A DNA stretch of 64,000 bases from Klenkia marina (GCF_900101025.1 NZ_FMUH01000008.1:62001-126000), one strand, 5' to 3'. Numbered from the stretch's first letter, positions 42,799 to 56,582 are shown. A program made the numbers and translations. The notes: generated by a model not told the origin, from the sequence alone.

Positions 42799-44211
42799 TC
42801 AGCCCGACCGACCCGGCCGCCGCGTGCGGGCCCACCCCTCGGCGCCGAGACCTTCGCCCACCTCGTCGACCACGGCCGGCTGACCCGCTGCCTCGTCGTC
42901 GAGCGGACGACCTGACCACAGACCCCGACGCGTCGACCCCCTGGCGCCCGCGAGGTCCGGCGGTGCGTCGTCGGCCTCCGCGGCCGCGTCCTCGGCCTTG
43001 CCGTCGGCCTCCAGCGCCTCGCGCACCACCCAGGACGACAGCCCTGGGCCGTACCCCTTCCGGCCCAGCAGCGCGGTCAACCGGCGGGTCGCGGTCGCGT
43101 GGTCCAGCCGACGCATCCCCGGCACCTTGCGCGCGACCAACGCACGAGCGGTCTCCCATTCGTCCTGCGGGTCGACCGCCTCGAGCGCCACCTCGGCGAC
43201 CTCCTTGTCGACCCCCTTGCGTCGCAGCTCGTCGGCCAGCGCACGCCGGCTCAACCCGCGCGCCGACTGGCGGGAGCTGACCCAGGCCGCCGCGAAGGCC
43301 GCGTCGTCGACGAGCCCGACCTCGGTGAACCGCTCGAGCACCGATTCGGCGACGTCGGCAGGGATGTCCCGCGCGGCCAGCAGGTCGGCGAGCTGCTGGC
43401 GCGTGCGCGAAGCGCCGGTGAGCGCCGTGAGGCAGATCTGCTTGGCTGCCTGTTCGGGGTCCTCGTACTCGGGCGCAGGTTCGCCCTCGGCCCGCCGTGG
43501 CCGGCCGAACGACCCTGCGCGGCCGCGTCCACCCGCCCGCGGCCGACGTCCGGCCTCGGTGGCGGCCTGCGGCTCCTCGGCCGCGGCGGGCAGCTCCCCC
43601 GGCGTCGGCGCCGGCGCTGGTTCCTCGACCTCGGCATCCAGCTGGATGCCCCATGCGCCACGGGCACGCCCACCACCGCTGCGGCGGGACCCCGCCCCGC
43701 GGGAACGCCCGCCGAACGACCGCGAGCCGCCGTCGCCGAACGACCGGGACCCACCGTCGCCGGAGGACGACCGGCCACCGGCGGCGCGGGATCGCCGGCC
43801 GGACGACCGCCCGCTGGACGACCGGGAGTCCTCGGGCCGGTCGAGCGCCCGGCCCGCTGCTTCGACGTCCACGACGACAGCGGGCGCTGCGACCACCGGC
43901 ATCTCGTCGAGCTCCACGACCTCGACAGCCGTGGCGGTGATGGGGCCGTCCAGGACGTCGGCCTCGCCGGACCCGACGTCCGCCGGGCCCGCGATCGAGG
44001 TGTGCGCCGGTTCGGCCACCTGACCACGGCCCGACCGCGGCCGGTCGAGGTCGCCGAAGTCGACGACCTGCGGCGCCGACGCGGCGGCCGGCGCGTCGAG
44101 GAGGTCGAAGTCGACCACCTCGAGCGCCTCGCCCGGGGCGGGGGCCCGCCCCAGGACGTCCTGGTGGTCGTGGCCCCCGTCACCGGGCTCGGAGTCGGCC
44201 GAGCTGGTCAC
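42799..44211 (-). CDS. recX: RecX regulator of RecA with long N- and C-terminal extensions
   Basis: 470 residues from GTG 44211, against 150-250 in most RecX. Residues 1-250 are low-complexity (acidic, then Arg/Ser/Gly repeats SGDGGSRSFGD), and the RecX fold lies at about 252-405 (AAKQICLTALTGASRTRQQL, VDDAAFAAAWVSSRQSARGLSRRAL). A further 65-residue tail follows, unlike RecX ends. RecX binds RecA filaments and limits their activity. It starts 9 nt after the recA stop, so shares the recA transcript. An internal start would give a shorter protein, but no frame break is seen. Confidence 0.85.
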   Translation of the reverse strand: MTSSADSEPGDGGHDHQDVLGRAPAPGEALEVVDFDLLDAPAAASAPQVVDFGDLDRPRSGRGQVAEPAHTSIAGPADVGSGEADVLDGPITATAVEVVELDEMPVVAAPAVVVDVEAAGRALDRPEDSRSSSGRSSGRRSRAAGGRSSSGDGGSRSFGDGGSRSFGGRSRGAGSRRSGGGRARGAWGIQLDAEVEEPAPAPTPGELPAAAEEPQAATEAGRRPRAGGRGRAGSFGRPRRAEGEPAPEYEDPEQAAKQICLTALTGASRTRQQLADLLAARDIPADVAESVLERFTEVGLVDDAAFAAAWVSSRQSARGLSRRALADELRRKGVDKEVAEVALEAVDPQDEWETARALVARKVPGMRRLDHATATRRLTALLGRKGYGPGLSSWVVREALEADGKAEDAAAEADDAPPDLAGARGSTRRGLWSGRPLDDEAAGQPAVVDEVGEGLGAEGWARTRRPGRSG

Positions 44212-44219
44212 CGGCTCGC

Positions 44220-45254
44220 TCAGAAGTCGGCGGGCACGGCGTCGACGGGCGCGTCGAGCCGGGGCCCGATGCCGAGCTTCTCCTTGATCTTCTTCTCGAT
44301 CTCGTCGGCGAGGTCGGGGTTGTCGCGCAGGAACCCGCGGGCGTTCTCCTTGCCCTGGCCCAGCTGGTCGCCCTCGTAGGTGTACCAAGCGCCGGACTTG
44401 CGGACGAAACCCTGCTCGACGCCGATGTCGATGAGCCCGCCCTCACGGCTGAAACCGGTACCCCAGATCAGGTCGAGTTCGGCCTGCTTGAACGGGGAGG
44501 CGACCTTGTTCTTGACGACCTTGACCCGCACCCGGCTGCCGACCGCGTCGGTGCCCTGCTTGAGGGTCTCGATGCGGCGGACGTCGAGACGGACCGAGGA
44601 GTAGAACTTCAGCGCACGACCACCGGTGGTGACCTCGGGCGAGCCGTAGACCACGCCGACCTTCTCGCGCAGCTGGTTGATGAAGATCGCGGTGGTGTTG
44701 GAGTTGCTCAGCGCGCCGGTGATCTTGCGCAGCGCCTGGCTCATGAGGCGGGCCTGCAGACCGACGTGGCTGTCACCCATCTCGCCCTCGATCTCGGCGC
44801 GGGGCACCAGGGCGGCGACGGAGTCGATGACGATGAGGTCGAGGGCGCCGGAGCGGATCAGCATGTCGGCGATCTCGAGGGCCTGCTCACCGGTGTCGGG
44901 CTGGCTGATGAGCAGTGCGTCGGTGTCGACACCGATGGCGCGGGCGTACTCGGGGTCGAGCGCGTGCTCGGCGTCGATGAAGGCCACGATGCCGCCGGAG
45001 GCCTGGGCGTTGGCCACCGCGTGCAGGGCGACCGTCGTCTTGCCCGACGCCTCGGGGCCGTACACCTCGACGACCCGGCCGCGCGGCAGGCCGCCGACGC
45101 CCAGGGCGATGTCGAGGGCGATCGAGCCCGTCGGGATGACCTTCATGGCCACCTCGGGCGAGTCGCCCAGCCGCATGACCGAGCCCTTGCCGAACTGCTT
45201 GTCGATCTGGGCCAGGGCCATGTCGAGGGCCTTGTCGCGGTCCAGGGTTGCCAT
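44220..45254 (-). CDS. recA: Recombinase RecA
   Basis: 344 residues, full length. Forms filaments on single-stranded DNA, exchanges strands and triggers LexA cleavage. Walker A GPEASGKT at 66-73, Walker [15 protein letters not shown]2 loop [30 protein letters not shown] at 45254. Upstream lie a LexA box and a RecA-NDp-type promoter, so both LexA release and PafBC activation may control it. recX follows in the operon. Confidence 0.98.
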   Translation of the reverse strand: MATLDRDKALDMALAQIDKQFGKGSVMRLGDSPEVAMKVIPTGSIALDIALGVGGLPRGRVVEVYGPEASGKTTVALHAVANAQASGGIVAFIDAEHALDPEYARAIGVDTDALLISQPDTGEQALEIADMLIRSGALDLIVIDSVAALVPRAEIEGEMGDSHVGLQARLMSQALRKITGALSNSNTTAIFINQLREKVGVVYGSPEVTTGGRALKFYSSVRLDVRRIETLKQGTDAVGSRVRVKVVKNKVASPFKQAELDLIWGTGFSREGGLIDIGVEQGFVRKSGAWYTYEGDQLGQGKENARGFLRDNPDLADEIEKKIKEKLGIGPRLDAPVDAVPADF

Positions 45255-45304
45255 GGTGTCCACCTTCTGAGTCGCTGCGAGTCGCTGTCTGCGGGTCGGG
45301 TCCG

Positions 45305-45327
45305 ACGCTAGGCCGGGGGTCCGACAA
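45305..45327 (-). promoter_or_regulatory. RecA-NDp (PafBC-dependent) promoter of recA
   Basis: On the minus strand TTGTCGGAC, exactly 8 nt, then TAGCGT. This fits the mycobacterial RecA-NDp consensus TTGTCRGTG-N8-TANNNT, 51 bp upstream of the start codon. Confidence 0.7.
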
Positions 45328-45386
45328 AATCGGCCGACCGGGCAGAACTGTGGATCCGCACGATGTCTGTGGACAACACGGTAGGA

Positions 45387-45400
45387 CGAACACGTGTTCG
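45387..45400. promoter_or_regulatory. LexA (SOS) box of recA
   Basis: CGAACACGTGTTCG, a perfect palindrome matching CGAAC-N4-GTTCG, 133 bp upstream of the recA ATG and close to the 3' end of the HxlR gene. Confidence 0.85.
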
Positions 45401-45436
45401 AAGCCAGCGACACGCCCGCCGATCGGCGTGTCGCGC

Positions 45437-45847
45437 TCAGCTGCGAGAGTCGTGGTCCTCGCGGGCGCGGTGCACCTCGGGCATGTGGTCCTCGACGAAC
45501 GTCACCAGGGCGAGCAGCCGCGGCGCGAGCTCGGCGCCGGCCGGCGTCAACCGGTACTCGACGTGCGGCGGGATCGACGACCGGACCTCGCGGTGCACCC
45601 ACCCGTCGCGCTCGAGCCCCTGCAGGCTCTGCGACAGCATCTTCTCGCTCACGCCGTCGACGCGCCGACGCAGCTCGCCGAAGCGGTGCGGGGCATCCAG
45701 CAGTGCCGTGAGGGCGAGCAGCGACCACTTGCCCGTCACGTGCTCGAGCGCGCCGCGGGACGTGCAGGCCCGGGAGAAGACGTCAGCCGCGAACGCCTCG
45801 GCGGGGTCGACCTCGCCGGTCTCGGCCGACCCCTGCGTGCGCTCCAT
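45437..45847 (-). CDS. HxlR-family transcriptional regulator
   Basis: 136 residues. Winged helix of the HxlR type: [46 protein letters not shown]. Cys in SRACTSR is the candidate redox Cys of QorR/YodB-like members. It is divergent from a quinone-reductase-like gene with a palindrome between them, as in the qorR-qor2 pair. ATG at 45847. Confidence 0.88.
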   Translation of the reverse strand: MERTQGSAETGEVDPAEAFAADVFSRACTSRGALEHVTGKWSLLALTALLDAPHRFGELRRRVDGVSEKMLSQSLQGLERDGWVHREVRSSIPPHVEYRLTPAGAELAPRLLALVTFVEDHMPEVHRAREDHDSRS

Positions 45848-45876
45848 GCCGAGCAGTGTACGTTCTGCGTCACAGT

Positions 45877-45893
45877 ACTAACGAATGGTTAGT
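45877..45893. promoter_or_regulatory. Operator candidate for the HxlR regulator
   Basis: ACTAAC (45877-45882) and GTTAGT (45888-45893) with a 5-nt spacer, lying between the divergent starts at 45847 and 45914. AT-rich and palindromic, typical of HxlR sites. Confidence 0.7.
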
Positions 45894-45913
45894 GCCTATC
45901 GAGGAGGAAGCTC

Positions 45914-46771
45914 ATGATCGCCGTCACCGGAGCCACCGGGCAGCTCGGCCGGCTCGTCGTCACCGGCCTGCTGGACGCCGGCGTCCCCGCCGCCGAGGTC
46001 ACCGCACTCGTGCGCGACGAGGCCAGGGCCGCCGACCTCGCGGCCCGCGGTGTCCAGGTGGCGGTCGCGGACTACACGGACCCGACTGGCCTGCGCGCCG
46101 CCCTCACCGGGGTGGACCGCCTCCTGCTGGTGTCGGGCAGCGAGGTCGGCCAGCGGGTCGCCCAGCACACCAACGTCGTCGAGGCGGCCGTGGCCGCCGG
46201 CGTGGGCCTGCTGGTCTACACCTCGGCCCCCAAGGCCGACGCCACCACGCTGGTGCTCGCCCCCGAGCACGCCGCCACCGAGCGGGCCATCGCCGCGGCC
46301 GGCATCCCGGCCGTCGTCCTGCGCAACAACTGGTACTGGGAGAACTACGACACCCAGGTGCAGCAGGCGGCCGCCACCGGGCAGCTCGCCGGCAGCTCCG
46401 GCGCCGGCCGGGCGTTCCCGGCCTCGCGCGCCGACTTCGCCGCGGCGGCCGTCGCCGTCCTCACCGACGAGCAGGCCTCGCCCGGCGTGCACGAGCTCGG
46501 TGGGGACCAGCCCTTCGTGCTCGCCGACCTGGCCGCCGAGGTGGGCCGGCAGACCGGCACCGAGGTGGTCTGTGCCGACCTCTCCGCCGACGAACACCGC
46601 GCCGTGCTGCTCGGGGCCGGGCTCGACGAGGGCACCGCCGGGTTCGTCGTCGCGCTCGACGGCAACATCGCCGCCGGCGAGCTCGACGCCGGGCAGGGCG
46701 GCATCTCGGCCCTCACCGGTCGGCCGACCCGCACCCTGGCCGAGCACGTCGCCCTGGTGCTCGGCCGCTGA
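45914..46771 (+). CDS. NmrA/QorB-type NAD(P)H-dependent quinone reductase
   Basis: 285 residues. Rossmann motif VTGATGQLGRLVV at the start, VADYTDPTGLRAAL, then LRNNWYWENY, all as in Escherichia coli QorB (quinone oxidoreductase 2). Lacks the Tyr-Lys pair of classical SDRs, as the atypical NmrA/QorB group does. Likely reduces quinones or diamide-like stress agents, with expression controlled by the divergent HxlR gene. ATG at 45914 with GAGGAGGAAG upstream. Confidence 0.88.
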   Translation: MIAVTGATGQLGRLVVTGLLDAGVPAAEVTALVRDEARAADLAARGVQVAVADYTDPTGLRAALTGVDRLLLVSGSEVGQRVAQHTNVVEAAVAAGVGLLVYTSAPKADATTLVLAPEHAATERAIAAAGIPAVVLRNNWYWENYDTQVQQAAATGQLAGSSGAGRAFPASRADFAAAAVAVLTDEQASPGVHELGGDQPFVLADLAAEVGRQTGTEVVCADLSADEHRAVLLGAGLDEGTAGFVVALDGNIAAGELDAGQGGISALTGRPTRTLAEHVALVLGR

Positions 46772-46792
46772 GCGGCGGCGTCCCGGTGCAGG

Positions 46793-46987
46793 TCAGCGGG
46801 CCTGCGCCGGGACGTCGAACTCCTCGCAGATGGCGAGCCAGACCGTCCGCACCGGCACCCCGTTCTCGATCGCCCCGACCGCGGTGCGGCCGTCGAACGC
46901 GGAGAACACGTGGTCGCGGGCGATCGCCTCACCCCGGACGTCGCCGAACTGGTCGCGCAGCTGGCCCCAGAACTCCTGCAGTCGCAC
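46793..46987 (-). CDS. DUF3046 small protein
   Basis: 64 residues: RLQEFWGQLRDQFGDVRGEAIARDHVFSAFDGRTAVGAIENGV..., the DUF3046 pattern found next to recA/recX in many actinobacteria. Small, acidic and soluble; function unknown. GTG at 46987. Confidence 0.8.
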   Translation of the reverse strand: MRLQEFWGQLRDQFGDVRGEAIARDHVFSAFDGRTAVGAIENGVPVRTVWLAICEEFDVPAQAR

Positions 46988-47008
46988 CCCGCCGACGGTA
47001 CCCGCGGC

Positions 47009-47020
47009 TACGGTGACCGC
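47009..47020 (+). promoter_or_regulatory. -10 element of a leaderless transcript
   Basis: TACGGT (47009-47014) ends 6 nt before the ATG at 47021, the layout of leaderless actinobacterial genes. Confidence 0.4.
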
Positions 47021-47125
47021 ATGATCCCCAGCACCGGCTCGGCGACCTGGGACACCGTCGGCCAGATCGCCATCGCCTGCCTCATGGCCGTCTCGCTGTT
47101 CATCATGTGGCGCCGCCGGCGCTGA
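47021..47125 (+). CDS. 34-residue single-span membrane peptide
   Basis: IPSTGSATWDTVGQIAI then a hydrophobic stretch (about 14-29) ending WRRRR, an orientation with the basic end inside the cell. No family recognised. Support: a -10 at the right distance, clean reading frame, and a gap otherwise unexplained between the DUF3046 gene and the acyl-CoA dehydrogenase. It could also be chance. Confidence 0.45.
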   Translation: MIPSTGSATWDTVGQIAIACLMAVSLFIMWRRRR

Positions 47126-47128
47126 TGG

Positions 47129-48274
47129 TCACAGGCCCATCGAGCGGCCGATGATCTCCTTCATGATCTCGTTCGTGCCGCCGTAGATGGACTGCACTCG
47201 GGCATCGCGCCAGGCCTTGGACACCGGGTACTCGTCCATGTAGCCGTAGCCGCCGTGCAGCTGCAGGCACTTGTCGGCTGCCCGGTTCTGCAGGTCCGAG
47301 CACCACCACTTGGCCTGGGCGGCGTCGACCGCGGTGAGCGTGCCGGCGTCGAGCTGGCGGATGCACTCGTCGACGAACACCCGGGCGATGGTCGCCTCGG
47401 TCTGCAGCTCGGCGAGGACGAACCGGCTGTTCTGGAAGCTGCCCACGGGTCGACCGAAGGCGGTGCGCTCGGTCACGTACTCCACGGTCTGGGCCAGCAC
47501 GGTCTCGACGGCGGCGACCGCACCGACGGCGATGGACAGCCGCTCCTGCGGCAGGTTCTCCATGAGGTGCAGGAAGCCGCGGTCGAGCGTCCCGAGCACG
47601 TTCCCCGCCGGCACCCGGACGTCGGTGAAGAACAGCTCGGCGGTGTCCTGGGCCTTCAGCCCGACCTTCTCCAGGTTGCGACCGCGCTCGAAGCCGGGCA
47701 TCCCGCGCTCGACGACCAGCAGGCTGGTGCCCTTGGACGCCGGGACGTCGGGGTTCGTGCGGGCGACCACGATCACCAGGTCGGCGTTGATGCCGTTGGT
47801 GATGAACGTCTTCGACCCGTTGAGCACCCAGTCCTCGCCGTCGCGGCGGGCGGTGGTGGTGATGCCCTGCAGGTCGCTGCCCGTGCCCGGCTCGGTCATG
47901 GCGATGGCGGTGATCAGCTCGCCGGAGCAGAACCCGGGCACCCAGCGCTGCTTCTGCTCCTCGGTCGCCAGGTCGCGCAGGTACGGGCTGACGACGTCGT
48001 TGTGCAGCGTGAAGCCGACGCCGCTGGCCCCGACCCGGGTCATCTCCTCCGAGAGCACGGCCTGGTAGCGGAAGTCGCGGACTCCCCCGCCGCCGAACTG
48101 CTCGTCCTGGTCGATGCCGAGGAAGCCCTGCGCGCCCCCGGCGGTCCAGACGTCCCGGGGCACGATGGAGTCCTTCTCCCACTGGGCGTGGAAGGGCACG
48201 ATCTCCTTCTCCACGAACGTGCGCACGCTGGCGCGGAAGTCGTCGTGGTCGGCCTCGTACAGGTGGGGACGCAT
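47129..48274 (-). CDS. Acyl-CoA dehydrogenase
   Basis: 381 residues. FAD-dependent alpha,beta-desaturation of acyl-CoA. Seen: AIAMTEPGTGSDLQG, NGSKTFITNG, RTAFGRPVGSFQ, LHGGYGYMDEYPV and the catalytic Glu in YGGTNEIMKE. Chain length preference is not apparent. ATG at 48274, divergent from lhr, with a short palindrome between them. Confidence 0.93.
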   Translation of the reverse strand: MRPHLYEADHDDFRASVRTFVEKEIVPFHAQWEKDSIVPRDVWTAGGAQGFLGIDQDEQFGGGGVRDFRYQAVLSEEMTRVGASGVGFTLHNDVVSPYLRDLATEEQKQRWVPGFCSGELITAIAMTEPGTGSDLQGITTTARRDGEDWVLNGSKTFITNGINADLVIVVARTNPDVPASKGTSLLVVERGMPGFERGRNLEKVGLKAQDTAELFFTDVRVPAGNVLGTLDRGFLHLMENLPQERLSIAVGAVAAVETVLAQTVEYVTERTAFGRPVGSFQNSRFVLAELQTEATIARVFVDECIRQLDAGTLTAVDAAQAKWWCSDLQNRAADKCLQLHGGYGYMDEYPVSKAWRDARVQSIYGGTNEIMKEIIGRSMGL

Positions 48275-48290
48275 GCGCCGACTCTGGCAG

Positions 48291-48304
48291 ACAGTGCTGA
48301 CTGT
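48291..48304. promoter_or_regulatory. Palindrome upstream of the acyl-CoA dehydrogenase
   Basis: ACAGT-GCTG-ACTGT (48291-48304), in the 77-bp gap between divergent starts. Could be a TetR-type operator for the dehydrogenase, but no regulator is adjacent. Confidence 0.35.
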
Positions 48305-48351
48305 TTCCAGTCCCGTGCGTGAATGTCGTACCCCCTGGGGACACTCGTGCC

Positions 48352-52986
<4,635 letters not shown>

Positions 52987-53001
52987 GCCGGCCGTCGGCG
53001 G

Positions 53002-53562
53002 TCAGCTGCGGGGCGCGGGCCGCAGCCAGCGGGCGAAGACCCGGGTCAGCGCGGGCATGACCACGAACCGCAGACCGTTCACGACGACGACGGCCGACAG
53101 CAGCAAACGGGCCGGCCACGGCCAGTCCTGCACCACGGGGTCGACGACCAGGTGGAACGAGCTGGTCAGCAGGAACACCCCGAGCACGGTGAGCAGCACC
53201 AACCGCCACACCGGTGCGGCGGGGCTGGTGCGGCCGAAGAACCCCTCCAGGCCCTCGACCCGGGCGAAGCGCTCGTCCTCCACCAGGTCACCGAGCCGGT
53301 CGACCATCCGGGCGCGCTCGGGCGACCGCTCCCACGCAGCCAACGAGTCGGCGTCGGCGAAGCGGTAGACCAGGTGGTACTCGTCGCTGCCCTCGCCCGG
53401 GCGCAGCGTGGAGGAGCCGAGGTGGCCGGGGAACGTCGCGGCCAGGGCCTGCACCTCGCGGGCCCACTGCTCGAAGGCCTCCCGGCGGTCGGGGCGCACC
53501 ACCCGGGCAGCGGTCACCGTGACCGGCTGCTGCGCGGTCGTCGACGTCGTCCTGGTGCTCAC
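53002..53562 (-). CDS. Membrane protein with antibiotic-biosynthesis-monooxygenase (ABM) domain
   Basis: 186 residues. ABM ferredoxin-like fold at 15-105 (VTAARVVRPDRREAFEQWAREV, YHLVYRFADADSLAAWERS), then two hydrophobic segments (about 118-138, 148-170). Such ABM-plus-helices proteins are of unknown function, perhaps heme or quinone related. It sits between lhr and nei2 on the other strand. GTG at 53562. Confidence 0.8.
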   Translation of the reverse strand: MSTRTTSTTAQQPVTVTAARVVRPDRREAFEQWAREVQALAATFPGHLGSSTLRPGEGSDEYHLVYRFADADSLAAWERSPERARMVDRLGDLVEDERFARVEGLEGFFGRTSPAAPVWRLVLLTVLGVFLLTSSFHLVVDPVVQDWPWPARLLLSAVVVVNGLRFVVMPALTRVFARWLRPAPRS

Positions 53563-53658
53563 GGAAATATCTCAGCACTGAGACATCCGGATGTCTTCCT
53601 GATGTCACAGGCCTCACACCGTCCGGCGACCCCGCTCCCCACCAGGGAGGATGGTCAT

Positions 53659-54510
53659 GTGCCCGAAGGCGACACCGTCTGGCTGGCGGCCAAGCGCATG
53701 GACACCGCCCTGCGCGGCGCGACCCTCACCCGCGGCGAGCTCCGGGTGCCGCAACTGGCCGCGGTCGACCTCACCGGCGCCACGGTGCTCGAGGTCCTCC
53801 CGCGGGGCAAGCACATGCTGCTCCGGCTCGACGACGGCCGCACGCTGCGCACCCACTACCGGATGGACGGCAGCTGGCACATCTACCGGCCGGGCAGCCG
53901 CTGGCGGGGCGGGCCCGGGCACAGCATCCGGGCCGTCCTCGCCACACGGCAGTGGGAGTGCGTGGGCTACCGGCTGCACGACATGGCGATCGTGCCGACC
54001 GACCAGGAGGACCAGCTCGTCGGGCACCTGGGCCCCGACGTCCTCGGGCCCGACTGGGACCTCGACGAGGCCGTGCGGCGGCTGCGCACGCACCCCGACG
54101 AGCAGATCGGCGTCGCCATCCTCGACCAGCGCAACCTGGCCGGGCCCGGCAACCTCTACAAGGTCGAGTCGCTGTTCCTCTGCGGGGTCAACCCCTGGGC
54201 GCGGGTGGCCGACGTTCCGGACCTGCCCGGCCTGGTCGAGCGGGCCCGCACGCTGATGCTGGCCAATCGCGACCGTCCCGAGCAGAGCACCACCGGCGAC
54301 ACCCGCAGGGGTCAGGACCACTGGGTGGCTGGACGGAAGGGGCGTCCCTGCCGGCGCTGCCGCACCCCGATCGTGCTGGGCGACCAGGGTCCGGACCTGC
54401 AGGAGCGCGTGACCTGGTGGTGCCCGACCTGCCAGGAACGGCCGGCGCCGGTCGACCCCCGCGCCCGCACCGGTCTGCCCGGCACCGAGCCCCGCCGCGC
54501 CCGCTACTAG
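53659..54510 (+). CDS. Endonuclease VIII-like DNA glycosylase (Nei2 type)
   Basis: 283 residues. Fpg/Nei family: the mature N-terminal Pro follows the start (PEGDTVWLAAKRM), with E at position 3 and Lys in RGKHMLLRL; the H2TH region ILDQRNLAGPGNLYKVESLF is intact, and the zinc finger CRRCRTPIVL...WCPTCQ closes the protein. It removes oxidised bases and nicks the abasic site. GTG start at 53659 fixed by the required PEGDT end. A second member of the lhr-nei2 pair. Confidence 0.93.
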   Translation: MPEGDTVWLAAKRMDTALRGATLTRGELRVPQLAAVDLTGATVLEVLPRGKHMLLRLDDGRTLRTHYRMDGSWHIYRPGSRWRGGPGHSIRAVLATRQWECVGYRLHDMAIVPTDQEDQLVGHLGPDVLGPDWDLDEAVRRLRTHPDEQIGVAILDQRNLAGPGNLYKVESLFLCGVNPWARVADVPDLPGLVERARTLMLANRDRPEQSTTGDTRRGQDHWVAGRKGRPCRRCRTPIVLGDQGPDLQERVTWWCPTCQERPAPVDPRARTGLPGTEPRRARY

Positions 54511-54515
54511 AAGGA

Positions 54516-54567
54516 CCCCGTCGCCCCCCAGGACCCGCTCCGCGCGCCCCGGGCCCCTGCGACGGGG
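54516..54567. terminator. Hairpin between nei2 and pspA
   Basis: Arms CCCCGTCGC (54516-54524) and GCGACGGGG (54559-54567) enclosing a 34-nt GC-rich loop with further pairing potential, between convergent genes ending at 54510 and 54581. Confidence 0.6.
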
Positions 54568-54580
54568 CCGTTCCAGTTCG

Positions 54581-55423
54581 TCACTGCTGAGGGCGCTCCA
54601 CGTGCTCCTCGACGTGCTGCTGCACCGGCTGCACCTGGGGTGCGCCCTGACCGATGGCCCCCGCGGGCTGGGTGCCACCGGTGACGGCCTGCTGGCCGGC
54701 CGAGCCACCGGACATGCCGGCCCGGATCTGGGCCAGACGGGAGGCGCCGGCCACGTCGAGGGTGGCCTTCTGCACCTCGGCCATGCGGCCCTCGACGGAG
54801 TTCTGCGCCAGCTCGGCCTGGCCGAGGGCGTTGGCGTAGCGGCGCTCGATCTTGTCGCGCACCTCGCCCAGGTTGGGGGTGTTGCCGGGCGCGGACAGCT
54901 CGTTGACCGACCGCAGCGACGCCGACACCTGCTCCTGCATCTTGGCCTGCTCGAGCTGCGAGAGCAGCTTCGTGCGCTCGGCCAGGATGGTCTGCAGCCG
55001 CATGCGGCTCTGCTCGACCGCACCCTTGGCCTGCTCGGCGGCCTGCAGCGCCTCGTCGTGGCTGCGCTTGAGGTCCTCCATCGACTGCTCGGCGCTCACC
55101 AGCTGCGTGGCGAACGCCTGCGCGGCCTGCTCGTACTCCGCGGCCTTCCCCGGGTCGCTGGCCCGGGTCTGGTCGGCCAGCGCCAAGGCCTGCTGGGCGG
55201 AGGACTGCAGCTGCTCGACCTCGCCGAGCTGGCGGTTGAGCCGCATCTCCAGCTGACGCTGGTTGCCCAGCACCGCAGCGGCCTGGTTGGCCAGCGACTG
55301 GTGCCGCTGCTGCTCGCCCTCGATCGCCTGCTGGATCTGGATCTTCGGGTCGGCCCGCTCGTCGATCTGCGCGTTGGCCGAGGCCGTCAGGTACTTCCAG
55401 AGCTTCACGAACGGGTTGGGCAT
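54581..55423 (-). CDS. Phage-shock/PspA-IM30 family protein
   Basis: 280 residues, almost wholly coiled-coil helix between 20 and 215. Start [31 protein letters not shown], then [10 protein letters not shown] and [14 protein letters not shown]. PspA binds inner membrane and protects it under stress. The C-terminal 60 residues are Gly/Pro/Gln-rich. ATG at 55423 has AGGAGGA in front. No PspBC partner nearby. Confidence 0.9.
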   Translation of the reverse strand: MPNPFVKLWKYLTASANAQIDERADPKIQIQQAIEGEQQRHQSLANQAAAVLGNQRQLEMRLNRQLGEVEQLQSSAQQALALADQTRASDPGKAAEYEQAAQAFATQLVSAEQSMEDLKRSHDEALQAAEQAKGAVEQSRMRLQTILAERTKLLSQLEQAKMQEQVSASLRSVNELSAPGNTPNLGEVRDKIERRYANALGQAELAQNSVEGRMAEVQKATLDVAGASRLAQIRAGMSGGSAGQQAVTGGTQPAGAIGQGAPQVQPVQQHVEEHVERPQQ

Positions 55424-55531
55424 GCTTCCTCCTGGTCGGGTGCACGCCCCGGGGAGGGGCCGCTGTGCACGTCGTCACCGCCCATGCTCCCAGGCGCCCC
55501 CGGGCGCGGGCCACCGCGACTCCCCCGGCGC

Positions 55532-55544
55532 TAGTCTCCGGGCC
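55532..55544 (+). promoter_or_regulatory. -10 element of the PfkB kinase gene
   Basis: TAGTCT (55532-55537) ends 7 nt before the ATG at 55545, indicating a leaderless transcript. Confidence 0.5.
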
Positions 55545-56525
55545 ATGCTGACCGTCCTGGGCGAGCTGGTCGTCGACCTCATCCCCGACCACGCCGCCGG
55601 TGCCGGGCCCGAGGGCACGGCCCCCCGCTTCGTCGCCCGGCCGGGCGGCAACGCCCTGAACGTGGCGGTGGCGGCCGGGCGCCTGGGCCACCCGGTGCAC
55701 CTGCTCGCCCGGTTCGGCACCGGCCCGCTGGCGGCCAACCTGCGGCGGCACGCCGAGCTGTCCGGGGTCGACCTCTCGGGCTCGGTCGACAGCCGTGACC
55801 CGGTCAGCCTCGCCGTCGTCGGCCTGGCCCCCGACGGCTCGGCCGACTACGGCTTCCACGTGCTCGGCGCGGCCGACTGGCAGTGGACCGACGACGAGGT
55901 CGCCGCCGCCTGGCCGACGGGCAGCCGGGCACTGCACGTCGGCTCCATCTCGTCCTGGACCGCACCCGGGTGCGACGCGATCGCCGGCCTGGCCGAGCGG
56001 CTGCACCGCGACGGGACGGCGCTGGTCAGCGTCGACCCCAACATCCGCGCCGCGCTGGCCGAGGGGTTCGGCAACACCGCCGCCGAGGTGCGCACGCGGC
56101 TGGACCGGCTGCTGGCCGTCGCCGACGTCGTCAAGGTGAGCGCCGAGGACCTCGCCTGGCTCGAGCCGGGCACCACCGACCTCGACGAGGCCGCCCAGCG
56201 GTGGGCCGATCGCGGTCCCGGCGTCCTGCTGCTCACCGACGGCGGGTCCCCGCTGCGCATCGCCCGGCCCGGCCGCCCGCTGCGCACGCACACCCCGCCG
56301 ACGGTCACCGTGGCCGACACCGTCGGTGCAGGTGACTCCCTGGCCGCCGGATTCCTCACCGGGCTGCTGGAGGCCGGCGTCACGACCCGGCCGGCCCTCG
56401 ACGACCTGGACGACGAGGTGCTCGACCGCATCGCCGCCGACGCCTCGCTGGTGGCCGCGCTCTGCTGCACCCGGGTGGGCGCCGACCCGCCCACCCGCGC
56501 CGAGCTCGACGCCGCCCGCCGCTGA
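55545..56525 (+). CDS. PfkB-family carbohydrate kinase
   Basis: 326 residues. Opening GELVVDLIPD and PGGNALNVAVAAGRLG (sugar-binding Gly-Gly-Asn), and the ATP/anion-hole signature DTVGAGDSLAAGFL with the catalytic Asp near the end. Phosphorylates a sugar, probably fructose or a related hexose; which is not evident. It is convergent with the sugar importer downstream, so it may not share its regulation. ATG at 55545. Confidence 0.9.
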   Translation: MLTVLGELVVDLIPDHAAGAGPEGTAPRFVARPGGNALNVAVAAGRLGHPVHLLARFGTGPLAANLRRHAELSGVDLSGSVDSRDPVSLAVVGLAPDGSADYGFHVLGAADWQWTDDEVAAAWPTGSRALHVGSISSWTAPGCDAIAGLAERLHRDGTALVSVDPNIRAALAEGFGNTAAEVRTRLDRLLAVADVVKVSAEDLAWLEPGTTDLDEAAQRWADRGPGVLLLTDGGSPLRIARPGRPLRTHTPPTVTVADTVGAGDSLAAGFLTGLLEAGVTTRPALDDLDDEVLDRIAADASLVAALCCTRVGADPPTRAELDAARR

Positions 56526-56548
56526 CCCCCGCGCACCGCGCGCACACG

Positions 56549-56582
56549 CAGGGGCCCCGCACCGGACGGTGCGGGGCCCCTG
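56549..56582. terminator. Strong bidirectional terminator
   Basis: Perfect 15-bp arms CAGGGGCCCCGCACC (56549-56563) and GGTGCGGGGCCCCTG (56568-56582), 4-nt loop, between convergent genes ending at 56525 and 56593. Confidence 0.85.
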
